From a virus: a DNA stretch of 64,000 nucleotides. Below the pieces are notes generated by a model. The model saw only the letters and a program-made list of their open reading frames with translations. It was not told the origin of the DNA and searched no databases. Both the position numbers and the translations under genes were made by a program. The stretch covers positions 1 through 64,000 of the IMG/VR virus record IMGVR_UViG_3300027771_001853. One strand, written 5' to 3'. Position 1 is the stretch's first letter. Each line of letters opens with the position of its first letter. Positions 17,527 to 25,818 of this stretch are shown piece by piece.

Positions 17527-18398
17527 AAACTTAAATTTTTATACTTATTTATTACTTTTTTTAATTCTTTACTATATCTAGAATTACCCCATTTAATAAT
17601 TAAGCCATCTAAATCATCAAGCACGTCATTTTCTTCAGGACTTGGCCCAACTGTTTCTGTTATTGGGGCTTCTTCTTTTTTAAATCCTTCAGGTCCTTTA
17701 CCTGAACCGTAACCACTATCTGGGTAAATAATTTCATATCCCTTTATGTCTTGTTGTTCTCTACCTTGTCCTTCCCATTCGATAATATCTTCCTGATATC
17801 CCTTGTCATGCGACCATTCCCAAGAGTCATATGTACCATCCTCATCATATACGACAGTATCTTCCGCATCATCTTCATCGTAAGCCACTACTGTAACTTC
17901 CCATTCAATACTTTTATAGACCTGCACATTTTCCTCCATAGATAAAGTATATCTTTTTAGTGCTCTTAACTTAAGTTGGTCGTATCCGGTTATGGTGTTA
18001 TTTTTTAACCCATCAAAGTTATCGTGTGCTGCCCAAAATATTTTGTCTATTAGAGTACCATAATCTGTGCTTTTTGCATCTAACCCTATTAATTTAAGGA
18101 CGTTCAATGCCTCACTTTGCCGTTCCCATAAATTATCCCCAAGCTGAGTTCTACTAGAGAACCAATCTTTGTCATGTGCATTTACTAACAATTTTACACC
18201 TTTAAAAAATATATTTTTAGTTATAGTAGTAGTACTATACTTTTTATCCGTACGATTAAGCGTTCGGGATGTGTATGATGTTGGTGGGACCATATCATTT
18301 GAAGGCTCGGAGTCATAGTGAGGGTCGGCCCAAGTTCCACTACCCATCATCGTATCATCTGTTTCTTCTCGTAATACAGTTTTAATTATACTTTTCAT
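17523..18398 (-). CDS. Leader-bearing KLFGI-domain protein (291 aa)
   Basis: It starts MKSIIKTVLREETDD, a leader with a VLRE site. The middle carries NVLKLIGLD, then FWAAHDNFDG, then EVTVVAYDEDDAEDT and YDSWEW, the same order of blocks as two regions of the giant protein. No known family was recognised. It heads a four-gene overlapping operon (18398 to 15538). TATTTAT lies five bases before the ATG, a motif seen before several virion-type genes here. Confidence 0.7.
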   Translation of the reverse strand: MKSIIKTVLREETDDTMMGSGTWADPHYDSEPSNDMVPPTSYTSRTLNRTDKKYSTTTITKNIFFKGVKLLVNAHDKDWFSSRTQLGDNLWERQSEALNVLKLIGLDAKSTDYGTLIDKIFWAAHDNFDGLKNNTITGYDQLKLRALKRYTLSMEENVQVYKSIEWEVTVVAYDEDDAEDTVVYDEDGTYDSWEWSHDKGYQEDIIEWEGQGREQQDIKGYEIIYPDSGYGSGKGPEGFKKEEAPITETVGPSPEENDVLDDLDGLIIKWGNSRYSKELKKVINKYKNLSL

Positions 18399-18448
18399 TA
18401 CTAATAAATATAATCAAATAATGTATGGTATTAGAAAAATAGATATTT

Positions 18449-18670
18449 CTACTCAGCTAATTTAAATTCTTTATTGATGTGCCCACATTTAGTACATTTA
18501 TAAGTCTCCATAGGGACCATACTATCTTCCGTTTCTAAAGTTATTAACTTAGATACTCTTCTAATCATTAATACTTTGTCAAAATATTTGCTTTCACACC
18601 CTTCTGCTTCACATTCTACAGCTGTAGTAGAACTCATATCAATTTGTCTTGGTTGTCTGTTTAAATCCAT
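18449..18670 (-). CDS. Zinc-ribbon protein, paralogue of 50034 (73 aa)
   Basis: CEAEGC and CTKCGHIN frame a zinc-binding fold with a P-containing beta region between them. The protein at 50034 has the same layout (CDNCGS...CADCNHIN), so they are likely paralogues. Members of such families in phages are often small transcription- or replication-associated proteins, but no specific role is supported here. Confidence 0.65.
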   Translation of the reverse strand: MDLNRQPRQIDMSSTTAVECEAEGCESKYFDKVLMIRRVSKLITLETEDSMVPMETYKCTKCGHINKEFKLAE

Positions 18671-18930
18671 GTTTTATCTCTAATTATTTTTAATTTTTTT
18701 AAATTATTACACTTATCGTATTCTTCCCTATTTTCAAAGTAAGAAATGAGTCTGTTTATTGATTTATAGGTACTATCTGGTTTGGTGTCTTTGTGGTCCG
18801 CATTAAATTCTAGCTCCCAATTATCAACACCACCAATTAATAGTTTATAAGCACTATTCATTGATTGATTTTCTCTTTCAAATTCGTTTAAATTGTCATC
18901 ATTTTCTAAATATTCTAAATCTAACCCCAT
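18661..18930 (-). CDS. Small protein with UVR-like motif (89 aa)
   Basis: The C-terminal half contains FENREEYDKCNNLKKLKII, similar to the UVR-type helical hairpin (E-Y-x-x-C-x-x-[IL]-K) also visible in 56832 and 62477. A host-type promoter (18938-18969) sits only seven bases upstream of the ATG, suggesting an almost leaderless mRNA. Function unknown. Confidence 0.6.
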   Translation of the reverse strand: MGLDLEYLENDDNLNEFERENQSMNSAYKLLIGGVDNWELEFNADHKDTKPDSTYKSINRLISYFENREEYDKCNNLKKLKIIRDKTWI

Positions 18931-18937
18931 AATACTT

Positions 18938-18969
18938 CAAATATATAGTGTTGTGCCCATAAAATCAAT
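18938..18969 (-). promoter_or_regulatory. Bacteroidota-type promoter for 18930
   Basis: On the minus strand ATTG, a 20-base spacer and TATATTTG match the Bacteroidota consensus with one change in the -33 element. The -7 box ends seven bases before the start codon. Confidence 0.6.
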
Positions 18970-19025
18970 GATTTTATTCCTTCTGGAGTATATTTATATT
19001 AGAATTAAAACTAAAATAATATATT

Positions 19026-20675
19026 ATGAAAAAACAACAACTTTTAGAACAACAAGAAAAGATAATGAAAATGTTCTCATATTCACCTGGTATGACAATA
19101 TCAGAGAATGATGAACAATATAGTGAAGAAACAACTCAAGTGAACGAAATAGCTCCATTAGCCGCTATAGGTTGGGGGTTAACTGCTGCTTGGGCAGGAT
19201 ATGAAATTTGGAAATGGGCTACAAACACATGGGGAGCTAAAACTCTGGGTCCTAGATTAAAAGCAGCAACTGACCCAGGTACTTGGGAAGAAATCACAAA
19301 CTCTATGAAACAAACTTCTATTAAATTAGGGGAGGATATCTCGGGTAAGTTGAAGGTTATGTCAAGTTCGGATGCTGGTCAACTAGCTGACTTTCTGTAT
19401 AATGCAATGGATGGAGCAGGGACAGATGAAGAAGAAATAAGAGAGGCAATGGATAAAATGAGTTCATTTATGGATTTAGCTTACGTAGCGGATAAATTTG
19501 GTACTAGAGAAGGTTACACTTTGTGGGGTTGGTTGGATGACGAATTGAGTCAGTCATACTTTAAAACATACGTTATGCAACCTATGAGTTCTAAACCACT
19601 TCTTATATGGGATGGAAAACAATACAATAGTTTAGAAAAGTGGGCAGCAGAATTAAGTAAGTTGGTTGATGATAAATCAGCACAACCAAAGAATGATGAC
19701 CAAAATAAAAAGACTATTATAAATGCACTTAAAGGTAAAAAAGGTTCTTGTATGGAAGAATACCTAGCAAATGCAGTAATAGGGTCTACAAAAAAAGGTG
19801 TTCCATTCCTAAAATATACGGAAGGTGGGGTAGAATTAAATGTTTTTGCTAATGGTAGATTTATTGACGTAAAAACTAATAAGATGGGTACGATTCAAAA
19901 TTGTGATGAAGTGGTTACTGAATCCGTAAGTAGTATTTTAAACTTAAACTGGGTATTAGGTTCACTTACAGAACAATTTAAAGTGGTATATGATGATGAC
20001 AAAGAAAACGTTGTTACTATAAAAGATAAAGAAGTTGTTAAAACTGATGATACTGGTGGTGAAGAAGTTGAGAAAGAGGTAGTTACTAAATCTAAATGGA
20101 CGAAATACACTGGAGACCCAACAAAAGATGTTGTAAAAATGATGCATTACAACAAAGATGCTAATTCAGTAATTAAACAAATTCAAAAAGCTATAGGAGC
20201 TAAAGAAGATGGTTACTATGGTAATAACACTAAGAAAGCTGTAATGGGTTGGCAAAAGGAGAACGGACTGAAGGTTGATGGTTCAATTGGTCCTGAAAGT
20301 TGGGCTAAAATAACTACATCTACTGATGAGGTGGGTGGTGAAACAACAGTTGATACAGCGGTAGAAAAAGCAATAGAAACAGAAGCTAGTAAAGTAGTAC
20401 AACAAGTTCAGCAAAAGAAAATTAATGTACCTACAGCAAGAGAAAAATTAATGAAAGATGTTTTAGAATCTCAAGGTAATAAGAAAATGCAAAAGAACTA
20501 TTGTCAAAATTTAATAGCGTTCGAGGCTGGTATGTTAAAAAGTAATATGGAAAAAGCAACTAACTTAAAAGCTCTAGGAGCTTGTTATGATGACCATAAC
20601 TTTGGGGCTGGGGGTATGTCTAGAAAAGTTAGAAAATCTTACAACTTAAAGACATCAGGTAACAACATTAGTTAA
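19026..20675 (+). CDS. Annexin-like / peptidoglycan-binding protein (549 aa)
   Basis: Residues about 115-175 resemble an annexin-type repeat (DAGQLADFLYNAMDGAGTDE and then LWGWLDDELS). Residues about 378-430 form a peptidoglycan-binding helical domain (QIQKAIGAKEDGYYG; WQKENGLKVDGSIGP). MTISENDE near residue 24 could be an [I/L]-x-E processing site. No signal peptide is evident, so it is more likely virion-borne than exported by Sec. It is a lone rightward gene ending at a bidirectional terminator. Assignment of domains is good; overall function is inference. Confidence 0.7.
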   Translation: MKKQQLLEQQEKIMKMFSYSPGMTISENDEQYSEETTQVNEIAPLAAIGWGLTAAWAGYEIWKWATNTWGAKTLGPRLKAATDPGTWEEITNSMKQTSIKLGEDISGKLKVMSSSDAGQLADFLYNAMDGAGTDEEEIREAMDKMSSFMDLAYVADKFGTREGYTLWGWLDDELSQSYFKTYVMQPMSSKPLLIWDGKQYNSLEKWAAELSKLVDDKSAQPKNDDQNKKTIINALKGKKGSCMEEYLANAVIGSTKKGVPFLKYTEGGVELNVFANGRFIDVKTNKMGTIQNCDEVVTESVSSILNLNWVLGSLTEQFKVVYDDDKENVVTIKDKEVVKTDDTGGEEVEKEVVTKSKWTKYTGDPTKDVVKMMHYNKDANSVIKQIQKAIGAKEDGYYGNNTKKAVMGWQKENGLKVDGSIGPESWAKITTSTDEVGGETTVDTAVEKAIETEASKVVQQVQQKKINVPTAREKLMKDVLESQGNKKMQKNYCQNLIAFEAGMLKSNMEKATNLKALGACYDDHNFGAGGMSRKVRKSYNLKTSGNNIS

Positions 20676-20701
20676 TTTAATTAAACAATGTATTTATAAA
20701 C

Positions 20702-20728
20702 AAAAAGGGACTTATCGTCCCTTTTTTT
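20702..20728. terminator. Bidirectional intrinsic terminator
   Basis: AAAAAGGGAC (20702-20711) and GTCCCTTTTT (20717-20726) form a 10-bp stem with a 5-base loop, with T tracts on both strands. It sits between the convergent genes ending at 20675 (+) and 20728 (-). Confidence 0.85.
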
Positions 20729-21282
20729 TATTCTGCACCTCTTTTTACCTGGTGATAACTTAGGTCTACTGGGGTTTCTCTCCCAAATATCTTAACACTA
20801 ACACTTAGTGACTTTTTATTTTTATTTATAGAATTGATTGTACCGGTAAACGTAGCGAAAGGACCTTCAGTAATCGTAATGGATTCTCCAAGAAAATAAG
20901 TTTCACCCATATCTATTTTTTGTTCTTCACCTTCTAATTTAGCTAATAACCCCTCTTTTTCTCTTTTACTCATTCTTGTTGGTACTTCCCCACCTAAAAA
21001 ATTCATAGCGTTTTCTACCGCCCTAACTTTACTAATTGTTTCCCCATTAAGGATTTCATTAACAGCTTCTACAATAATGTAACCAGGTAAAAGATTTTTT
21101 TCCACAATAACTTTAGAGGTACCGTTTTTCTTTCTTCTTAGTTGTACGGTTTTGTAGGTTGGGTTGATGATTCTGGACACTTCCTTTTCTAGTTTAGTAT
21201 CAGTTAACATACTTCTCTCTATACTTTCCCTAACCTTTTTCTCTTTACCTGTTATTGTCCTTAAGACGAACCAATTTTTCAT
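20728..21282 (-). CDS. nusG: NusG-family transcription factor (184 aa)
   Basis: The N-terminal NGN domain is recognisable (NWFVLRTITGKEKKVRESIE; LLPGYIIVE). The C-terminal KOW domain is complete (ITEGPFATFTGTI; KIFGRETPVDLSY; QVKRG). NusG links RNA polymerase to ribosomes or Rho and increases processivity. A full-length phage copy could replace host NusG or act as an antiterminator. It is the last gene of a group with cyclophilin and a small basic protein. Confidence 0.9.
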   Translation of the reverse strand: MKNWFVLRTITGKEKKVRESIERSMLTDTKLEKEVSRIINPTYKTVQLRRKKNGTSKVIVEKNLLPGYIIVEAVNEILNGETISKVRAVENAMNFLGGEVPTRMSKREKEGLLAKLEGEEQKIDMGETYFLGESITITEGPFATFTGTINSINKNKKSLSVSVKIFGRETPVDLSYHQVKRGAE

Positions 21283-21300
21283 AATACACTAATTTTTATA

Positions 21301-21726
21301 TTAAACTATTTCTACACTAAACGTATCACCTTGTGTTATTTGTGGTATAATGTCTAGTCCTTCAGTGACTTTCCCAAAACATGTGTGGTTCCCATCTAAA
21401 TGTTGTGTACCTTCTCTACTGTGACAAATAAAGAATTGTGACCCACCTGTATTTCTACCAGCGTGTGCCATTGATAGTACTCCCTCATCGTGATGTTGGT
21501 TTCCACCGTTAAGTTCACAATCTATAGTATGTCCTGGACCACCAGTACCATTTCCTAATGGGCAACCACCCTGTATTACAAAATTAGGGATAACTCTATG
21601 AAATGTTAAATCTTTGTAAAACCCATCCTTCGCTAATTTAACAAAGTTATCTATTGTTGCTGGTGCATCTTTTTCATAAAAGTCTACCACCATTGTTCCT
21701 TTATTTGTTATAATTTTTCCTTGCAT
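21301..21726 (-). CDS. Cyclophilin-type peptidyl-prolyl isomerase (141 aa)
   Basis: Typical cyclophilin blocks appear in order: [13 protein letters not shown] (with catalytic Arg), [26 protein letters not shown] and [12 protein letters not shown]. It has no signal peptide and is close to the minimal bacterial cytosolic length. It accelerates proline isomerisation in folding. Its position beside NusG and a small basic protein suggests a role in phage protein assembly, by inference. Confidence 0.93.
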   Translation of the reverse strand: MQGKIITNKGTMVVDFYEKDAPATIDNFVKLAKDGFYKDLTFHRVIPNFVIQGGCPLGNGTGGPGHTIDCELNGGNQHHDEGVLSMAHAGRNTGGSQFFICHSREGTQHLDGNHTCFGKVTEGLDIIPQITQGDTFSVEIV

Positions 21727-21729
21727 ATT

Positions 21730-21975
21730 TTATATTTTTATTTTATTTAAATTATTATCGTCATTGTTAGTATCTGGGGAGATAGCACCACTATCTATTT
21801 TCATTGGTTTATCTTCTTTACCTTCACCCTCCATTTGTAATTCTTGTGCTTGTTTATAAATTTCTTCCATCTTGTTTTTGTACTCCTTCATTTCAGTATT
21901 CTTTGCTACTGCTGTTCGTTTTTTAAAACTTGTAACTTTCTTTTTATGGTCTTTTCTATGTCTAGATTTTGGCAT
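21730..21975 (-). CDS. Small basic-to-acidic helical protein (81 aa)
   Basis: The N-terminus is strongly basic (MPKSRHRKDHKKKV), the middle is a helix (MEEIYKQAQELQMEG) and the tail is acidic and Asn-rich. I recall similar MPKSRHRK-starting small proteins in large marine phages, function unknown. It ends four bases before the cyclophilin gene. Confidence 0.6.
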   Translation of the reverse strand: MPKSRHRKDHKKKVTSFKKRTAVAKNTEMKEYKNKMEEIYKQAQELQMEGEGKEDKPMKIDSGAISPDTNNDDNNLNKIKI

Positions 21976-22048
21976 ATCTTAATTTTATTTAAATGATTAT
22001 AATTTTATGTGTTAACTAATAATATAACTTATTTTGAACTGTGTCAAA

Positions 22049-23257
22049 CTATGGGGTAGATTTAAATATATAAGAAGCTTTATGTTTACAATGGGGACAA
22101 TGTATTTCACTTGTTTCCCAAGGTTGTGGGTTAGTTGGTATTGTCCAATTGTCACCACATTCACCACACACATAAACATTACTACACTTTAAAGTAACAC
22201 TGTGTGGTTTTATCTCTTTAGTTGGATTGTAGGTTATCCCTAACTTATCCTCAATTAATTGTATCCTCTCTAACATTATATCTTCCATATTTATAACCGC
22301 TTTTGGTTCTATCACTGGTTTGTCATTCATGGTGGTTGGTCCTACCCTGAACGTTTCTAATTCTTTCTTTTCTGTTTCTATAGGGGTTGGTTTACTTTTT
22401 TTACCACATCCACAGTCTTTAATATATGGAGCAAATTTTTCCTCTAACTTCTTTTTCATTTCTTCCGTATACAATTCTGGTACTTTTTCTGACTCTGGTG
22501 GGTGAACACACTGTTCTATAATGTCTTTCCAATATTTTTTTAAATCAGTAACTTTCATACTGGATTTACCATCACCAAAATCACTAAATCTTTTTCTATA
22601 GTTAGTTGCGACTACAGAATAATCATCAATATAATTACCAGTTTTTGGGTTTTCAATTAGTGAATGGTGAGCGTCACCAGTTGCCCATCTATAAACATAA
22701 GAAGTTAAAGCACCAAATAAAGATTCTTCTAGTTCACCACCTATTAGTATATCCCAGTAGAATGGTGGGTCAGCATATTCAGAATGTTTTGTATAATACT
22801 CATCTAAAGATATTTTAGTTCTATCGAATATCCACGTACCTTCACATAGGTTTGATGTTCTGTGGTATTCTTTATTCCTTAATGATATCCATACGTCTTT
22901 TGGTTTCCAAGCTGGTTTATCGGTATTTTTAATTCCCTCCACACAGTCAGTTAAATGCCAAGGTAAATACAAATCGTCATTATCCCAAAAATGTATATAT
23001 TTCCCATTAGATTTTTGTATACCTACCATTTTTACGTGTCTAAGAGTGGGCACATCTTCTGATTTTAAATTTAAAATAGTGACTTGTGGATGATTAAAAA
23101 TTAATGGAACTTCATGATGGTTTACAATTATCAGTTCTTTGTTTTGGTAGTCTTGGTGTAGAAAGCACGTCAGGGCTTCACACGCTACCTCATAATTCCC
23201 ATAGGTCCCCATTATACATGAGACCATTTCTTCGTTATATTTATGTTGTGTTATCAT
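22049..23257 (-). CDS. Family-2-like glycosyltransferase with zinc-ribbon tail (402 aa)
   Basis: A GT-A fold start (VSCIMGTYGNYEVACEALTC; LIIVNH) and the metal-binding HFWDNDDLYLPWH mark a family-2-type glycosyltransferase. Residues about 350-395 add a zinc ribbon (CGECGDNW; CPHCKH). Possible targets include phage DNA bases, virion proteins or host surface glycans; the sequence does not choose. The cytosolic character (no signal, no transmembrane helix) fits DNA or virion modification. Confidence 0.8.
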   Translation of the reverse strand: MITQHKYNEEMVSCIMGTYGNYEVACEALTCFLHQDYQNKELIIVNHHEVPLIFNHPQVTILNLKSEDVPTLRHVKMVGIQKSNGKYIHFWDNDDLYLPWHLTDCVEGIKNTDKPAWKPKDVWISLRNKEYHRTSNLCEGTWIFDRTKISLDEYYTKHSEYADPPFYWDILIGGELEESLFGALTSYVYRWATGDAHHSLIENPKTGNYIDDYSVVATNYRKRFSDFGDGKSSMKVTDLKKYWKDIIEQCVHPPESEKVPELYTEEMKKKLEEKFAPYIKDCGCGKKSKPTPIETEKKELETFRVGPTTMNDKPVIEPKAVINMEDIMLERIQLIEDKLGITYNPTKEIKPHSVTLKCSNVYVCGECGDNWTIPTNPQPWETSEIHCPHCKHKASYIFKSTP

Positions 23258-23304
23258 AGATAAAGTATAAATCTAAAGTATTTTCGGTAAATACTTAAAC
23301 ATAG

Positions 23305-23335
23305 TTTGTATTATTACAATAATTTACTATATTTG
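23305..23335 (+). promoter_or_regulatory. Bacteroidota-type promoter for the 23373 operon
   Basis: TTTG (23305-23308), exactly 19 bases, then TATATTTG (23328-23335): a perfect match to the Bacteroidota consensus. It faces the genes at 23373-24328, with a leader of about 35 bases. Confidence 0.8.
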
Positions 23336-23372
23336 TACCAACGAATCTTTAACTTTAATTATAAATAAAACT

Positions 23373-23555
23373 ATGGCAAAAAAAAGAAAACTAAACAGTA
23401 ACAACCCAAAGTACAAAGTAACTACAAAGGACGATTCACCAGTGGTGAAAGAAAAAAAATTAATGTGTAACGCAGCTATAAGGAATGCAAGTGGTGAAAT
23501 TGTACCAGGAAAAACTGTAGCTGTATATGGTGTATGGTGTGAGGACGATGAATAA
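23373..23555 (+). CDS. Small hypothetical protein (60 aa)
   Basis: It has a basic N-terminus (MAKKRKLNSNNPKYK) and a compact C-terminal part (CNAAIRNASGEIVPG; VYGVWCEDDE). It is the first gene of a short rightward operon with its own strong promoter. No family recognised. Confidence 0.6.
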   Translation: MAKKRKLNSNNPKYKVTTKDDSPVVKEKKLMCNAAIRNASGEIVPGKTVAVYGVWCEDDE

Positions 23556-23567
23556 CATTTAAATTTT

Positions 23568-23891
23568 ATGAAACCAGAAAAAATCCTAGAAGACCAAATT
23601 ATAATGGTCATTAAAACAGTGGAAGACCCAGAAATACCGGTTAACATATATGAATTAGGTTTAATCTATTTTATTAATATAACTAAAGCTGAGGATGGTT
23701 ATGATGTAGAGATTGAAATGACTTTGACAAGTCCAAACTGTCCTGTGGCGGAAAGTATGCCAGAAGAAGTTAGGACTAAAGTAGAGAACTTAAAAGATGT
23801 TAATAAATCTGAAGTCATTATAACTTGGGAACCCACCTGGGACCAAAGTTTTATGAGTGACGAAGCAAAACTAGAACTAGGTATGTTATAA
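23568..23891 (+). CDS. SufT/MIP18-like Fe-S assembly protein (107 aa)
   Basis: The PVNIYELGLIYFINI block and TSPNCPVAESMPEEV with the conserved Cys identify the DUF59/MIP18 family, whose bacterial members (SufT, PaaD) help mature Fe-S proteins. Length is typical. It lies 12 bases after the 60-residue gene in the same operon. A phage copy might support Fe-S enzymes during infection. Confidence 0.85.
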   Translation: MKPEKILEDQIIMVIKTVEDPEIPVNIYELGLIYFINITKAEDGYDVEIEMTLTSPNCPVAESMPEEVRTKVENLKDVNKSEVIITWEPTWDQSFMSDEAKLELGML

Positions 23892-23910
23892 ATTTACAAA
23901 GTAAATACGA

Positions 23911-24087
23911 ATGATTGTGGATAATAAAAAAGATAAGTGTGTTGTGTGTGATAAGGAGACCCCTTACTTGGTTTCTACCCCTGTCGGTGGTAGAATAAAT
24001 TACGTGGAAGGTGCTGGACAATTATGTACTAAGTGTTGGTCTACCACCTATTTAACTAAAAAAAGAAAATATGAAAAAAGAAATTAA
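23911..24087 (+). CDS. Small zinc-binding protein (58 aa)
   Basis: A 58-residue frame has CVVC near residue 10 and CTKC near residue 39, a compact zinc-ribbon pattern, followed by a basic tail. It lies 19 bases after the SufT-like gene and overlaps the next gene by 17 bases, supporting translation as part of the operon. Confidence 0.6.
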   Translation: MIVDNKKDKCVVCDKETPYLVSTPVGGRINYVEGAGQLCTKCWSTTYLTKKRKYEKRN

Positions 24088-24328
24088 GTTACCTGAATGG
24101 TTTACTGGTGAATTATATGAGGAAGGTGGAAAGGTATCAAATAGATTTTCAGGTGAGGAATACGAACTAAACGCAATGGAATTAAGTATGTACGATTTTG
24201 TTATGGGTGCAACAATAGTAGCTGAAATGGGTATATTTAATGAATCACAAGATGTTAAAGACCTAAGAAAGGGTTTAGAGTGGTTTAAGAAGAATAATAG
24301 TGAAGCCTATATGACTTTATTGGACTAA
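24071..24328 (+). CDS. Hypothetical protein (85 aa)
   Basis: Soluble, acidic and helical (MELSMYDFVMGATIVAEMG; LRKGLEWFKKNN). I recall similar short proteins with an ELNxxELSMYD-like stretch in marine phages, of unknown function. It is the last gene of the rightward operon and its stop overlaps the convergent nuclease gene. Confidence 0.6.
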   Translation: MKKEIKLPEWFTGELYEEGGKVSNRFSGEEYELNAMELSMYDFVMGATIVAEMGIFNESQDVKDLRKGLEWFKKNNSEAYMTLLD

Positions 24329-24714
24329 CCTAAAAATATCTTCTTTTTCCCACCGTCATACACATATGCATGCCCTTCTGTTATTAATAAGTCATTAACA
24401 CAAATAGAATTACCATCTGTATCTTGTATGAATAATTCACCAAGTACTCTACCATATTTCCCTACTCCATGAGACTTTAATCTAAAGTATCCTGGCTTTG
24501 ATGATGTTTCTTCTAACAACTCTATCACTCTTGCTTTTGCAGCTAGACCTTTCTTTTTTTCTTCAACGTCTCTTGTTCTAGATTCCCAAGCGTCAAGTCC
24601 CATAAAACGGATTCGTTTCTTAAACCATATATCGAAACCTACATCAATAAGAGCATCAACAGTGTCACCGTCTACTACTCTATCTAGTTTTGCTCTGTAA
24701 ATATACTTTTCCAT
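24325..24714 (-). CDS. Staphylococcal-nuclease-like (thermonuclease) protein (129 aa)
   Basis: VVDGDTVDALID (metal Asp), IRFMGLDAWESR (catalytic Arg, Asp and Glu) and GKYGRVLGEL (second Arg) are the SNase landmarks in order. No signal peptide is present, so it acts inside the cell or virion, possibly degrading host nucleic acid. The catalytic set appears intact. Confidence 0.88.
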   Translation of the reverse strand: MEKYIYRAKLDRVVDGDTVDALIDVGFDIWFKKRIRFMGLDAWESRTRDVEEKKKGLAAKARVIELLEETSSKPGYFRLKSHGVGKYGRVLGELFIQDTDGNSICVNDLLITEGHAYVYDGGKKKIFLG

Positions 24715-24869
24715 TAGTAGTATAATTCAAACCCAAAGTTTAATAGCATGAACCTTAATTCTTCACTATCTACTCTTATTTCTAATACTGTAAAAGTACC
24801 TAACCTAAAAGTTAAACTATACTTTTCTTTTTTGTTACCGGCATTAAAACCGTTTATCCAATTTACCAT
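24714..24869 (-). CDS. Small hypothetical protein (51 aa)
   Basis: A 51-residue frame (MVNWINGFNAGNKKEKYSLT...) reads as a small beta-rich protein. Its stop overlaps the nuclease start by one base (TAATG), and TATTTAT lies about 20 bases upstream. The junction supports translation; no family recognised. Confidence 0.5.
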   Translation of the reverse strand: MVNWINGFNAGNKKEKYSLTFRLGTFTVLEIRVDSEELRFMLLNFGFELYY

Positions 24870-24900
24870 AATATTCTTTTTATTTTTATATAAATACTTC

Positions 24901-25812
24901 TTATTTTAAAACATACAAATCAATCTCATTATATTTGTATTGTTTGGTCCCTATATTCTCTAAAAAATCTATTTGACTTGTTTTTCTTCTATTCATACAA
25001 TCGTGGATTGTGTAAACACCATCCTTATGTGTTCCTGAAATATAAACTTGGTCACCATAATTAAAAATCCCGCCATTTCTTTTTAACATGTCCTGACTAA
25101 CGGCAATCCAATTCCAACCAGATACTTTATATGGGTCAATGATACTACCATCTGCTGTTATTAATGGACTATCGTCACATTGTCCTTCTACTGGGTGGTA
25201 CATTGTAGCCCTTACCTCTATAGGGGTACAATCTATATAAGGCATAGGGTCTATTGTTTTACCCTCGTGCGATATTTCATAATGTAGGTGTTGTCCCGTA
25301 ACTTTTCCAGTACTCCCCATTATACCAATTGCTTGATTGTCTTCCACACTATCCCCTATTTTCACGAATATCCGATGTAAATGAGCATACTTACTTGTAA
25401 ACCCAAATAGGTGTTCTATTTCTACACACCTACCATAACCATAATTCCATCCTGAATATCGTACCACACCTGAACCAGTAGCGTATACAGTATCTCTCCA
25501 GGTATCAATTAAATCCACCCCTGAATGCATTCTATATCTACCAAATATCGGGTGTTTTCGTACACCAAAACCATCTTGTATTGCAATAGTATCTAGTGGT
25601 GGACCAATGGGTAAACTTTTAAAAGTATTATGGTATACACTATCTAATACATTTAATTGGTTATTGAGTGAATCTATAAGTTCTAATTTTTCTTTTAGGT
25701 TTTCTTCTCTATCTTCTAGTTGGGTTTTTAGTTGGTGGGATACTAACGAGACTGCACATATGATTGATAATAGGATGACCCATATGGATGTATGTATTTT
25801 ATTTTTACTCAC
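24901..25812 (-). CDS. Membrane-anchored M23 peptidase with 3D-like domain (303 aa)
   Basis: A transmembrane anchor (residues 8-24) and a short coiled coil lead into an M23 peptidase (HSGVDLID; SKYAHLH; GQHLHYE). The last part (WIAVSQDMLKRNGG; GVYTIHDCMNRR) resembles a 3D/double-psi-barrel domain of lytic transglycosylase-associated proteins. The product would face the periplasm and cleave peptidoglycan cross-links, perhaps in lysis. The gene is adjacent to, but on a different theme from, the deoxyribosyltransferase-like gene upstream. Confidence 0.85.
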   Translation of the reverse strand: MSKNKIHTSIWVILLSIICAVSLVSHQLKTQLEDREENLKEKLELIDSLNNQLNVLDSVYHNTFKSLPIGPPLDTIAIQDGFGVRKHPIFGRYRMHSGVDLIDTWRDTVYATGSGVVRYSGWNYGYGRCVEIEHLFGFTSKYAHLHRIFVKIGDSVEDNQAIGIMGSTGKVTGQHLHYEISHEGKTIDPMPYIDCTPIEVRATMYHPVEGQCDDSPLITADGSIIDPYKVSGWNWIAVSQDMLKRNGGIFNYGDQVYISGTHKDGVYTIHDCMNRRKTSQIDFLENIGTKQYKYNEIDLYVLK

Positions 25813-25818
25813 AAACTC

